This document shows positions 8,260 through 16,096 of a DNA stretch of 64,000 nt, in pieces. Made by a program: the position numbers and the translations under genes. The notes below the pieces were generated by a model, which saw nothing but the letters and a program-made list of their open reading frames with translations, made no database searches and was not told the DNA's origin. How positions within the stretch are numbered: the stretch's first letter is position 1; the number at the start of each line of letters is the position of its first letter. This DNA comes from DATBLE01 sp036555585 (GTDB taxonomy: Bacteria > Actinomycetota > Thermoleophilia > Gaiellales > Gaiellaceae), in the NCBI GenBank assembly GCA_036555585.1, contig DATBLE010000039.1, forward strand, positions 8,906 through 72,905, written 5' to 3'.

Positions 8260-9455
8260 GTGCCGCGCCGGGAAAGAACCCATTCCGACCGGGTGTCGGA
8301 ACGCGTCCGTTGCATCTGGCGGGACGGGACGGGCCGATGCGTCGCTTTGCGGCAATGCTCAGGGCAGCGCCCGAGCAGCCAGCGAACATGCGGATTACTG
8401 GTCTTCGGGGCGTGGGCAAGACCGTCCTGCTCGGCGAATTCGAGCTAATTGCCCAAGAGGCCGGCTGGATTCCGGCGCCGCTCGAGTTCCAACCCGGGCA
8501 CAACGTAGAGGATGCTCTCGTCCAAGCTATCTCGGCGTTGTGCCGACGCACGCAGCATGGGCTGTCACGAGTTGACCGTCTCCGTGCAGCAATCGGGGAC
8601 GCGGTTCGGCACGCGGGGACGCTCGGCCTCACGTGGAGCGAATTCACGCTTTCGCATACGCCAGGCGCCGATGAGCGCGAAGAGGACATGGTGAAAGAGC
8701 TCTTCGAGACGCTCGAGACGACGGTCGAGAAGGACCGTCAGGGTCTGATCTTGCTTCTCGATGAAGCGCAGGTCTTGCGTGATGAAAGAGATCGGCACGG
8801 CGAGCATCCATTGTCATTACTGATTTCATCGATCGTCGCCCTACAGCGGCGTGAGCTCCCCATTGGACTCGTCCTCTGTGGCCTACCCACGCTGACGGGA
8901 AATCTGCTGCGTGCACGCTCGTACACGGAACGGATGTTCCGAGGAGAGCTCATCGGATCGCTCGATGTCCAGGACGCACGCGAAGCATTCACGAAGCCAC
9001 TCGTGGAAGTTGGGAACCTGGTCACAGCAACACCCGATCTCGTAGGCGAGGTCGTCTCGGAGGTCGAGGGCTATCCGTATTTCATCCAGCTCTGGGGGGC
9101 GGAGCTGTGGGACGCCGCGGAGCTGGCGGGTGTGGACGAGATGACGCCGGACCTACTCGAGGCGGCCCGGAAGGACATCTATCGGCGCCTCGACTCCGAC
9201 TTCTATGAACCTCGCGTCACGACGCTAACACCTGCTGAACAAGACGTCTTGCTCGCCAGCGCGGCAGCGTCGTATCCGCCGCTCGTCGTGGCTGACCTCA
9301 ACGCGGCCATCGACAAGAGTCCAGCCAACATCAATGTGCTTCTCGGACGACTCGTCGAGAGCGGTGTGCTCTACCGGGTTCGTAAGGGGCAGTATGAGTA
9401 CACCGCGCCAAAATTCCGCGACTACCTCGTCCGCCGCAGCGCCGGCTCGCGATGA
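8256..9455 (+). CDS. Stand-alone AAA/STAND-type ATP-binding protein (399 aa)
   Basis: This is a P-loop ATPase of the Orc1/Cdc6-like 'NPF-G-LAGR' group. The N terminus KNPFRPGVG...LAGRD matches that group, which supports the ATG at 8256. Walker A is GLRGVGKT at residues 49-56 and Walker B GLILLLDEAQ at 163-172. A C-terminal winged-helix-like part ends with VLYRVRKGQYEYTAPKFRDYL. Codon use is clearly less GC-rich than its neighbours, with many third-position A/T codons, and the gene sits alone between glycosyltransferases. I infer lateral acquisition. Cellular role is unknown; relatives have been linked to defence or regulation, but nothing nearby shows a partner. Confidence 0.8.
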   Translation: MCAAPGKNPFRPGVGTRPLHLAGRDGPMRRFAAMLRAAPEQPANMRITGLRGVGKTVLLGEFELIAQEAGWIPAPLEFQPGHNVEDALVQAISALCRRTQHGLSRVDRLRAAIGDAVRHAGTLGLTWSEFTLSHTPGADEREEDMVKELFETLETTVEKDRQGLILLLDEAQVLRDERDRHGEHPLSLLISSIVALQRRELPIGLVLCGLPTLTGNLLRARSYTERMFRGELIGSLDVQDAREAFTKPLVEVGNLVTATPDLVGEVVSEVEGYPYFIQLWGAELWDAAELAGVDEMTPDLLEAARKDIYRRLDSDFYEPRVTTLTPAEQDVLLASAAASYPPLVVADLNAAIDKSPANINVLLGRLVESGVLYRVRKGQYEYTAPKFRDYLVRRSAGSR

Positions 9456-9486
9456 CACAAACACGGATGGGCGCTCCTCCGGAATC

Positions 9487-10545
9487 GTGAGGATCGCGTT
9501 CGACGTTTCGCCGCTCTCGCACCCGCGGACGGGGGTGGGGAACTACATCCGCGGCTCGTTGGCGGGGCTCGTCGAGGCGGCCGGCTCCGAGCACGAGGTC
9601 GTCCCCTTCGCGCCGACCAGCCCTCAGGGGAAGAAGCGGATCCCGGAAGCGCTCGCAGGCATCCCGGTCGAGGCCCGGCTGCGCTTCCTGCCGTTCGCCC
9701 ACCACTGGCGGCAGGCCTGGAGCCGTGCGGGCCGGCCGCCGGTGGAGCGGTTCCTCGGCCCCCTCGACGTGCTCCACTTCTCCGACTGGATGTACCCGCC
9801 GCAGCGCGCCGGCCTGCGCTCGACGATGGTGCACGACCTCGTGCCGCTGCGCTTCCCGGAGTGGGTGCAGGGCCGGACGAGGCGGATGCACGGCGCCAAG
9901 TACCGCAACGCTGCCCGCACCTGCGACGTGATCTTCGTCAACTCCGAGTTCACGAAGGGCGACGTGGTCGAGCTGCTCGGGGTCGCCGCGGAGAAGGTCG
10001 TGGTCGCGTACCCGGGCGTCGACCTGGCGCCCGAGGGCGAGCGGGCCGACCTCGGCCGGCCGTACGTCGTCAGCGTCGCCACCCTCGAGCCGCGCAAGAA
10101 CCTCGAGACCCTGCTCGCGGCGCCGCTCCCGGACGGGCACGCGCTCGCCGTCGTCGGCGCGGCCGGCTGGGGCGCTCAGCCGGCGCTCGACCGGCCCGAC
10201 GTGATCCGGCTCGGCTACGTCGGCGACGCGGAGCTCGCGCGGCTGTACCGCGGTGCGGCGGCGTTCGTCTACCCGTCGCGCTTCGAGGGCTTCGGGATGC
10301 CGATCGTCGAGGCGATGGCGGCCGGGGTGCCGGTGGTCGTCTCGGCGCACCCGTCCATGGACGAGGCCGCCGGCGACGCCGCCGTTCGCGCCGACCCGGA
10401 CGATCCGGCCGCGATCGGCGCGGCGCTCGAGGAGGCGCTCCGCCGCCGTGACGAGCTCGTCGCGCGCGGGCTGGCGCATGCGGCACGCTTTCGCTGGCCC
10501 GAGACCGGGCGCGTCATGCTGCAGGCGTTCACGCGATGCGCGTAG
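9487..10545 (+). CDS. GT4-type glycosyltransferase (352 aa)
   Basis: This GT-B enzyme begins VRIAFDVSPLSHPRTGVGNY, the usual mannosyl/rhamnosyl GT4 N terminus, which fixes the GTG at 9487 although the frame is open upstream into the ATPase gene. The central HDLVPLRFPEW and NSEFTKGDVVELLGV blocks and VATLEPRKNLETLL precede the donor site RFEGFGMPIVEAMAAGVPVV near residue 263. It overlaps the next gene by 10 bp. It is the first of four overlapping genes (to 13248) probably building one repeat unit. Confidence 0.88.
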   Translation: MRIAFDVSPLSHPRTGVGNYIRGSLAGLVEAAGSEHEVVPFAPTSPQGKKRIPEALAGIPVEARLRFLPFAHHWRQAWSRAGRPPVERFLGPLDVLHFSDWMYPPQRAGLRSTMVHDLVPLRFPEWVQGRTRRMHGAKYRNAARTCDVIFVNSEFTKGDVVELLGVAAEKVVVAYPGVDLAPEGERADLGRPYVVSVATLEPRKNLETLLAAPLPDGHALAVVGAAGWGAQPALDRPDVIRLGYVGDAELARLYRGAAAFVYPSRFEGFGMPIVEAMAAGVPVVVSAHPSMDEAAGDAAVRADPDDPAAIGAALEEALRRRDELVARGLAHAARFRWPETGRVMLQAFTRCA

Positions 10546-11492
10546 GCCTCGACACCTCTCCGCTCGTCCAGACGCAGGCCGGCACCGCGCGGTACATCAG
10601 GGGCTTGCTCGCCCACAACGAGTACGAGCAAGTCTCCTTCGGGGGGTCGAGCCGGCTGGCCACGCTCCTCCGTGACGCACTCTGGTACCCGCTAGTGCTT
10701 CCGCGCGCAGCGCGGAAGCGCATGGACGTCCTCCACTGCCCGACCTTCCGCGGCCCCCTGCGCAGCAGCGTGCCGCTGGTGGTTACGGTCCACGATCTCG
10801 CCGTCCTGCGCCACCCGGGAACGTTCAACCGATGGACGCGGCAGTACAGCCGCCTTGCCGTTCCCAGGGTGGCGCGGTCGGCGAGGCGCCTGATCGCCGT
10901 CTCGGAGTTCACCCGCGCGGAGATCGTCGAGCTGCTCGGCATCCCCGAGGAGCGGATCGACGTGATCCCGAACGCGGTCGGCGCGCCGTTCCTGCCGGAC
11001 GGCCCCGCGGGCGAGGGAGAGTACGTGCTCGCGGTGGGGACGCTCGAGCCGCGCAAGAACCATGCGCTCGTGCAGCAGGCTGCACGAGCGCTAGCTGTCC
11101 CCTTGAGAGTCGTCGGGGCTCGTGGCTGGGGGGACGTGCAGGTCGACGGGTGGTTGGGGCAGGTCTCCGACGACGAGCTCGCTGCGCTCTACCGCGGGGC
11201 TCGTTGCCTCGTCTACCCCTCGCTCTACGAGGGCTTCGGCATCCCGGTGCTGGAGGCGATGGCCTGCGGGACGCCTGTGGTGACCAGTGCCGGAGGCGCC
11301 ACCGAGGAGGTCGCGGGGGGCGCGGCGGTGCTGGTCGACCCGCGCGATCCGGCGGCGATCGCGGCCGGGATCGAGGAGGCGGCGGCGCGGCGGGACGAGC
11401 TCCGTGCCCGCGGGCTCGCGCGGGCCGCCGAGTTCACCTGGGAGCGCGTCGCCGCGGCGACCCGCGCCGTCTACGAGCGGGCGGCCGCGTGA
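10536..11492 (+). CDS. GT4-type glycosyltransferase (318 aa)
   Basis: The protein starts MRVGLDTSPLVQTQAGTARY and shows HDLAVLRHPGTF, SEFTRAEIVELLGIP, VGTLEPRKNHAL and LYEGFGIPVLEAMACGTPVV (residues ~228-247), a complete GT4 glycosyltransferase. The ATG at 10536 lies inside the previous gene. Two perfect hairpins with CTAG at their foot are embedded in the coding sequence (10695-10721 and 11064-11094). Around the second, the rare codons CTA, GCT, TTG and AGA cluster, unlike the rest of the gene. The protein sequence there is of normal family length, so the hairpins have not broken the enzyme. Confidence 0.88.
   Translation: MRVGLDTSPLVQTQAGTARYIRGLLAHNEYEQVSFGGSSRLATLLRDALWYPLVLPRAARKRMDVLHCPTFRGPLRSSVPLVVTVHDLAVLRHPGTFNRWTRQYSRLAVPRVARSARRLIAVSEFTRAEIVELLGIPEERIDVIPNAVGAPFLPDGPAGEGEYVLAVGTLEPRKNHALVQQAARALAVPLRVVGARGWGDVQVDGWLGQVSDDELAALYRGARCLVYPSLYEGFGIPVLEAMACGTPVVTSAGGATEEVAGGAAVLVDPRDPAAIAAGIEEAAARRDELRARGLARAAEFTWERVAAATRAVYERAAA
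10692..10721 (+). repeat. CTAG-footed hairpin inside a glycosyltransferase gene
   Basis: CTAG at 10692-10695 is followed by GCTTCCGCGC (10697-10706), a GCA loop, and GCGCGGAAGC (10710-10719). With one T-G wobble the stem extends to the G of CTAG paired with C10721. The following bases are CATGG, as at the 11064 element read on the other strand. Confidence 0.7.
11064..11094 (-). repeat. CTAG-footed hairpin inside a glycosyltransferase gene
   Basis: Perfect 12-bp arms GCGCTCGTGCAG (11064-11075) and CTGCACGAGCGC (11080-11091) enclose a CAGG loop; CTAG occupies 11091-11094 and CTAGCTG continues. Read on the minus strand it is CAGCTAG, stem, loop, stem, CATGG, the same layout as the elements at 2725 and 10692. 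Confidence 0.75.
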
Positions 11493-12496
11493 CGCCGCTC
11501 GTCGTCCTCGACGCGGACGTGCTCGGTCGGCAGCGGACCGGCGACGAGACCTACGTCGAGAACCTGCTTCGCTGGCTCCCTCGGCTCGGCGGCGACTACC
11601 GCTTCGCCGCGATCACGCGGCGGCCCGAGCTCGTGCCGGAGGGCGTCGAGGCGATCCGGATCGGCACGGGCTCGCAGGAGCTGCGGATGGCCTGGACGGT
11701 GCCCCGGTTGCTCCGTCGGCTCCGGCCGGCGCTCGCCCACTTCCAGCACGCGCTCCCGCTCGCCTGCCCCTGCCCCGCGGTGGTCACCGTGCACGACCTC
11801 TCGTTCGAGCGCGAGCCGGAGGCGATGAGCCGCCGCGACCGGCTCGTCTTCAGGCGCGTCGTCCCCCGCGCTGCTCGGAAGGCCAGGCGCGTGATCGCGG
11901 TCAGCGAGCGGACGAAGCGCGACCTCGTCGGCCTCTACGGCATCCCGCCCGACCGGATCGCGGTCACGCCGCACGGCGTCGACCCGGCGTTCGGGCCGGG
12001 TGCCGTCGCCGGGAGCGACTACCTCCTCTACGTCGGCGCGATCCAGGCCCGGAAGGACCCGCTCGCGGCTGCGCGCGCCGCGGCGGCCGTGGGGCTCCCG
12101 CTCGTCGTCGCGGGGCCGGAGCGCGAGCCGGCGCTCGCGCGCGAGCTGGAGCGGGCGGGCGCCGACCTGCGCGGCTACGTCGACAAGCCCGCGCTGGCGC
12201 AGCTGTACAGGGGCGCGGCCGCGCTCGTCCTGCCGTCGCGGTACGAGGGGTTCGGGCTCCCGGTCCTCGAGGCGATGGCGTGCGGCACCCCCGTCGTCGC
12301 GTCCGGAGACGCGGCCCTGAGGGAGGTCGCGGGCGACGCGGCGGTCTACGCCGACGGCGACCTCGCGGATGCGATCCGCGCCGCGCTCGCCGACCGCGAC
12401 CGTCTCGTCGCCGCCGGGCTCGAGCGGGCGAAGGCGTTCAGCTGGGAAGAGACGGCGCGCCGGACGCTCGCCGTCTACCGCGAGGCGCTCGCATGA
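11489..12496 (+). CDS. GT4-type glycosyltransferase (335 aa)
   Basis: This GT-B enzyme begins VTPLVVLDADVLGRQRTGDE at the GTG at 11489, overlapping the upstream stop by 4 bp (GTGA). HDLSFEREPEAMSRRDR, SERTKRDLVGLYGIP, VGAIQARKDPL and RYEGFGLPVLEAMACGTPVV (residues ~250-269) give the standard GT4 order of acceptor and donor blocks. Length is normal. The four genes from 9487 to 13248 overlap by 4-10 bp and run as one unit. Confidence 0.88.
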   Translation: MTPLVVLDADVLGRQRTGDETYVENLLRWLPRLGGDYRFAAITRRPELVPEGVEAIRIGTGSQELRMAWTVPRLLRRLRPALAHFQHALPLACPCPAVVTVHDLSFEREPEAMSRRDRLVFRRVVPRAARKARRVIAVSERTKRDLVGLYGIPPDRIAVTPHGVDPAFGPGAVAGSDYLLYVGAIQARKDPLAAARAAAAVGLPLVVAGPEREPALARELERAGADLRGYVDKPALAQLYRGAAALVLPSRYEGFGLPVLEAMACGTPVVASGDAALREVAGDAAVYADGDLADAIRAALADRDRLVAAGLERAKAFSWEETARRTLAVYREALA

Positions 12497-13248
12497 TCTC
12501 GGCGATCGTCGTCTCCCACGGCCACGCCGAGGAGCTGGCCGAGTCGCTGCCCGCGCTCGCGCCCCAGGTCGACGAGATCGTGCTGATCGCGAACACGCCG
12601 GCCAGCCTGCCGGGCGAGACCCCCGGCGCCCGGGTGCTCGAGAACCCGGCGCCGCTCGGCTACGCCGCCAACCTGAACCGCGGGATCGCGGCGACGAGCG
12701 GCGAGCTCGTCCTGGTCAACAACCCCGATGCGGTGCCCGAGCCCGGCGCCGTCGCCGCGCTCGCCGCGTTCATGGCCGGGCGGCCCCGCTGCGGCGTCGC
12801 GGGCCCGCGCCTGGTCAGCCCGGACGGCTCCTGGCAGGCCTCGCGCCGCCGCTTCCCGACCGTCGCCGGCACGCTCGTCCGGCGCACGCCGCTGCGCCGC
12901 TGGTTCCCGCCGCTCGAGCGCCAGCGCGCCCACTACGGGCTCGACGAGCGGCCGTCGGAGCCGGTCGAGGCCGACTGGATGCTCGGCGGCTCGCTCCTCC
13001 TCCGCCGGTCGATGCTCGACGAGCTCGGCGGCTACGACGCGGGCTTCCGCATGTACGGGGAGGAGATCGACCTCTGCTACCGCGCGGCGCGGGCGGGCTG
13101 GGAGCGCTGGTATGTCCCGCAGGCGGTCGTCCGCCATCGCTGGGACGCGCTCACCGACCAGACCTTCTGGACGCGGCGCACGCTGTGGCACTGGCGGTCG
13201 ATCCTGCGGTTCGTCCGGAAGCATCCCGAGCGGCTGCTCGCGCGGTGA
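12493..13248 (+). CDS. GT2-type glycosyltransferase, rhamnosyltransferase-like (251 aa)
   Basis: This is an inverting GT-A enzyme of family GT2. It starts MISAIVVSHGHAEELAESLP at an ATG overlapping the upstream stop (ATGA). The nucleotide-sugar/metal motif LVNNPDAVPEPG is at residues ~76-87, and the acceptor-side motifs LGGSLLLRRSMLDELGGYD and MYGEEIDLCYRA lie at residues ~162-200. This is the layout of WbbL-like dTDP-rhamnosyl transferases, but the donor is not proven. It ends with a basic segment RFVRKHPERLLAR that may touch the membrane. Confidence 0.86.
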   Translation: MISAIVVSHGHAEELAESLPALAPQVDEIVLIANTPASLPGETPGARVLENPAPLGYAANLNRGIAATSGELVLVNNPDAVPEPGAVAALAAFMAGRPRCGVAGPRLVSPDGSWQASRRRFPTVAGTLVRRTPLRRWFPPLERQRAHYGLDERPSEPVEADWMLGGSLLLRRSMLDELGGYDAGFRMYGEEIDLCYRAARAGWERWYVPQAVVRHRWDALTDQTFWTRRTLWHWRSILRFVRKHPERLLAR

Positions 13249-13844
13249 AGAGCGGCGTGGAGACCTGGACCGAGCGCGAGTACGCGAACCCGGTCCCGTA
13301 TCTGCGGCACCGTGCGGAGCTGATCCTCTCGCTCGGCCCCTCGCTCCGGCCCGGCGACCGGCTCGTCGACCTCGCCTGCGGAGACGGCGGGCTCGCCGAC
13401 TTCCTCTCCGGGATCGACTACCTGGGCGTGGACGCCGACCCGCGGATGGTCGAGGAGGCCGCCTCGAAGGGCCGCACGATCGCCCGGGCCGACCTCAACG
13501 ACTTCGTGCCGGAGGAGGACGTCGCCGCCACCACGCTGTTCCGGGCGCTCTACTACGCGCGCGACCGGCGCGCCTTCTTCCGGCACGTGGCCGGCTATAC
13601 GACCGGGAAGCTCGTCTTCGACCTCAACCCGCGCCAGTACCAGCTCGACGAGGTCGTCGCCGACCTGCACGCGACCGGCTGGCCGGCCGTGGCCCTGCGG
13701 CCGTTCTTCGTGCCGCAGACCCGCGCGCTGCCCGGGCCCGTCGGGGCGGCTCTGATCGCGGCGGAGAGGAGCGGCCCGCTCGCGCGGCTCGCCCTCCGCC
13801 GTCGGTTCACCTACTTCGTCGCCGCATCGGGCACGAACGAGTAG
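13245..13844 (+). CDS. Class I SAM-dependent methyltransferase (199 aa)
   Basis: A compact methyltransferase with motif I LVDLACGDGGLADFL (residues ~40-54), acidic motif II LGVDADPRMVEEA, and motif IV-like TTLFRALYYARD. The GTG at 13245 overlaps the upstream GT2 stop by 4 bp, so it is coupled to glycosyltransferase synthesis; a sugar or lipid-linked saccharide is the likely substrate. The last 34 bp overlap tail-to-tail with the membrane glycosyltransferase on the other strand. Confidence 0.82.
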   Translation: MKSGVETWTEREYANPVPYLRHRAELILSLGPSLRPGDRLVDLACGDGGLADFLSGIDYLGVDADPRMVEEAASKGRTIARADLNDFVPEEDVAATTLFRALYYARDRRAFFRHVAGYTTGKLVFDLNPRQYQLDEVVADLHATGWPAVALRPFFVPQTRALPGPVGAALIAAERSGPLARLALRRRFTYFVAASGTNE

Positions 13845-16096
13845 GAAACCTGGGCGCCGAGCTGGCGCCGGTCGCCGCCGCCGAAGTCGAACGGCGAGAA
13901 CGTCGGCGACACGGTCACCACGACGCGCGTCCGGGGGCCCCCCGGCACCGAGAAGGTGCGCGTCTTGCCGCTGTGGACCGTCCAGTGCAGCACCCGGGAG
14001 ACCTTGCCGAGGGCGGGCTGCCGGTCGGGGCCGCGGATCAGGCGGCCGACCTTGATCGTCACCCGGCCGGGCTTGTCCGTCCCCTGCCAGCCCGCGCGCG
14101 AGACGATGATCCGGATCGCCCCGGGCTTGCCTCCCGGCGTCGCGAACTGGTTGTAGGCGCTCAAGGCAGGCGTGCCCGGCGGCGAGCCGAACGGCGGGGT
14201 CACCCAGCCGTCGGGCTCGATCCCGGTCGGCGTGCTGGCGAGGCGCAGCGGGCGTTCGATCTTCAGCAACCGCCACGGTGCGGGCGCCACGGCGACCCTG
14301 TGGATCGGGAAGCCGAACTCGTCCCGGGTGATCACCGAGCGGACCTCCGGACGGACGAGCTCCTTGCCCTGCACGGCGATGCCCTCGTCGGCGACCATGT
14401 AGTCGACGCCGGCCGGCGCGCCGGTCGGGATCGACTTGCCGGTGAGCAGGCCGTCGGGCCCCGCGTCGGGAGTGACGTAGCCCGGAGCCCTCCTGCCGGG
14501 CGGCGGGGCGGTGCCGTCGAGGCTCCAGACGTACGTGAGCCCGCGGTTCCAGAACTCCATCAGCCAGATCCCCTGCGGGTCGGTGATCTTCTGGCCGAGG
14601 TAGATCGTCGGCTTCCCGCCGGTTGCGTCGTCGATCCAGGTCGGCGGCGTGGGGAAGTTGGCGAGCAGCCTCCTGGAGAAGCGGTTGACCCCGTTCGAAG
14701 CGGAGATCTCGCCGGCGACGTTCCAGGCGACCACGAGGACGGCGGCGGCGACCGTGATCCCGAACCCCAGCCAGCGCCGCCTCGTGATCGGCCGGAGGCC
14801 CGGCAGGAGCAGGAGCGCGACCGAGATCGCGAGCACGACCGCCAGCAGGACCTTCACGTCGCCGTCGTCGAACGCCAGGTCGCGGTTCGCCATCTGGACG
14901 ATCGCGAGCCCGAGCGCGTCGGCGTAGGGGAAGAGATCGAGCTTGTAGGGCGTGGTCAGGACGAGGTAGAGGACGAAGCCCGCGCTGGCGGCCAGCGCGA
15001 CGAGGTTCAGGCGCCGCCGCTCGAACGCGAGCGCGGTGGCGACGAAGAGCAGCGGGGCGACGAAGATCAGGTTGCGTTCCTCGACGACGGTGGAGAACAC
15101 GGTCGAGAGGTACGACGCCTTCACGGCCGTGTAGAGGCCGAAGACGAGCACGGAGGCGGAGGTGACGGCGACGAAGGCGCGCAGCTCCAGCGTTCGCGGC
15201 ACGCCCCTGGGACGCACGAGCGCGGCGAGCGCGACCACGGGCAGGAGGCCGATCCCGATCGCCAGCGCGCCGCCTGCCCAGAGCCCGTACACGATCATCC
15301 GGTGCCGGTAGTAGCCGGTCGCGACCAGCCAGGTCTGCGAGAAGGCCCCGACGCTGGCGCTGAAGACGACGATCGCCCCGATCGAGAGGACGACGAGGCC
15401 GACCCAGTCCCACGCGCTCCACCCGGCCCGCCAGCGCTTCACCGGCCCGCTCGTCCACGTGAGGAAGAGCGCCGCGAGCACGTACACGACGATCAGGATC
15501 GCCAGCTGGCCGCGGACGAGCAGGGCGAACAGCACCGAGACCGACGCGGCCACGTTCCAGCCCCAGGACCGGGTGACGAGGCCCTTGGCGATCAGGAAGA
15601 ACGAGAGCGCGGCCGCGGGGTAGGCGAGCGGCTCCTCGATCATGAAGGAGCCGTACGCAAGCGACGGGCCCGCGACCGCCCCGACGGCGGCGAAGAGCGC
15701 CCAGAACCGCGAGACGAGCATCCGCGCGAGCAGGTACGTCGGGAAGATCGCCGACGTCATCACGATCACGCCGAAGTACTTGATCGCCGAGTAGGCGGTG
15801 TGGACGTCGTGGATCCACCAGAACGGGGCTGTGAAGTACGCGTAGAGCGTGTCGAAGGAGACCGAGTGGTGACGCTCCGAGGCGTGCCCGGTCTCCGCGA
15901 TGCTGCGGGCGAGCTGCGTGTACTTGAGCTCGTCGGTGAAGAGCCACGGGGTGACGTGGCCGCGGGTCTGCCACCCGTAGAGGACGCAGAGCCAGAGGAA
16001 GGCGACGACGACCGGAACCGCGTTCGTCAGCCGCTCGGCGTGCGTCGCCTCCGCGACGGCCGGGCGCGGTCCGGCGGTGGGAGCGGCTGCGGTCAC
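13811..16096 (-). CDS. Multi-pass membrane glycosyltransferase-like protein (GT-C type, 761 aa)
   Basis: This protein has some 12-13 membrane segments (residues ~25-510) and a long soluble C-terminal domain, a paralogue of those at 6097 and 45005. The first loop carries TPWLFTDELKYTQLARSI, the shared DE motif. A second hallmark is VVEERNLIFVAPLLFVATAL, matching RVEERNMFYVAPLFLTALML in the 6097 protein. The GTG at 16096 overlaps the stop of the MraY-like gene by 4 bp, so the two are coupled. Likely job: transferring a sugar from a polyprenyl carrier on the outer face of the membrane. Donor and acceptor unknown. Confidence 0.75.
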   Translation of the reverse strand: MTAAAPTAGPRPAVAEATHAERLTNAVPVVVAFLWLCVLYGWQTRGHVTPWLFTDELKYTQLARSIAETGHASERHHSVSFDTLYAYFTAPFWWIHDVHTAYSAIKYFGVIVMTSAIFPTYLLARMLVSRFWALFAAVGAVAGPSLAYGSFMIEEPLAYPAAALSFFLIAKGLVTRSWGWNVAASVSVLFALLVRGQLAILIVVYVLAALFLTWTSGPVKRWRAGWSAWDWVGLVVLSIGAIVVFSASVGAFSQTWLVATGYYRHRMIVYGLWAGGALAIGIGLLPVVALAALVRPRGVPRTLELRAFVAVTSASVLVFGLYTAVKASYLSTVFSTVVEERNLIFVAPLLFVATALAFERRRLNLVALAASAGFVLYLVLTTPYKLDLFPYADALGLAIVQMANRDLAFDDGDVKVLLAVVLAISVALLLLPGLRPITRRRWLGFGITVAAAVLVVAWNVAGEISASNGVNRFSRRLLANFPTPPTWIDDATGGKPTIYLGQKITDPQGIWLMEFWNRGLTYVWSLDGTAPPPGRRAPGYVTPDAGPDGLLTGKSIPTGAPAGVDYMVADEGIAVQGKELVRPEVRSVITRDEFGFPIHRVAVAPAPWRLLKIERPLRLASTPTGIEPDGWVTPPFGSPPGTPALSAYNQFATPGGKPGAIRIIVSRAGWQGTDKPGRVTIKVGRLIRGPDRQPALGKVSRVLHWTVHSGKTRTFSVPGGPRTRVVVTVSPTFSPFDFGGGDRRQLGAQVSYSFVPDAATK

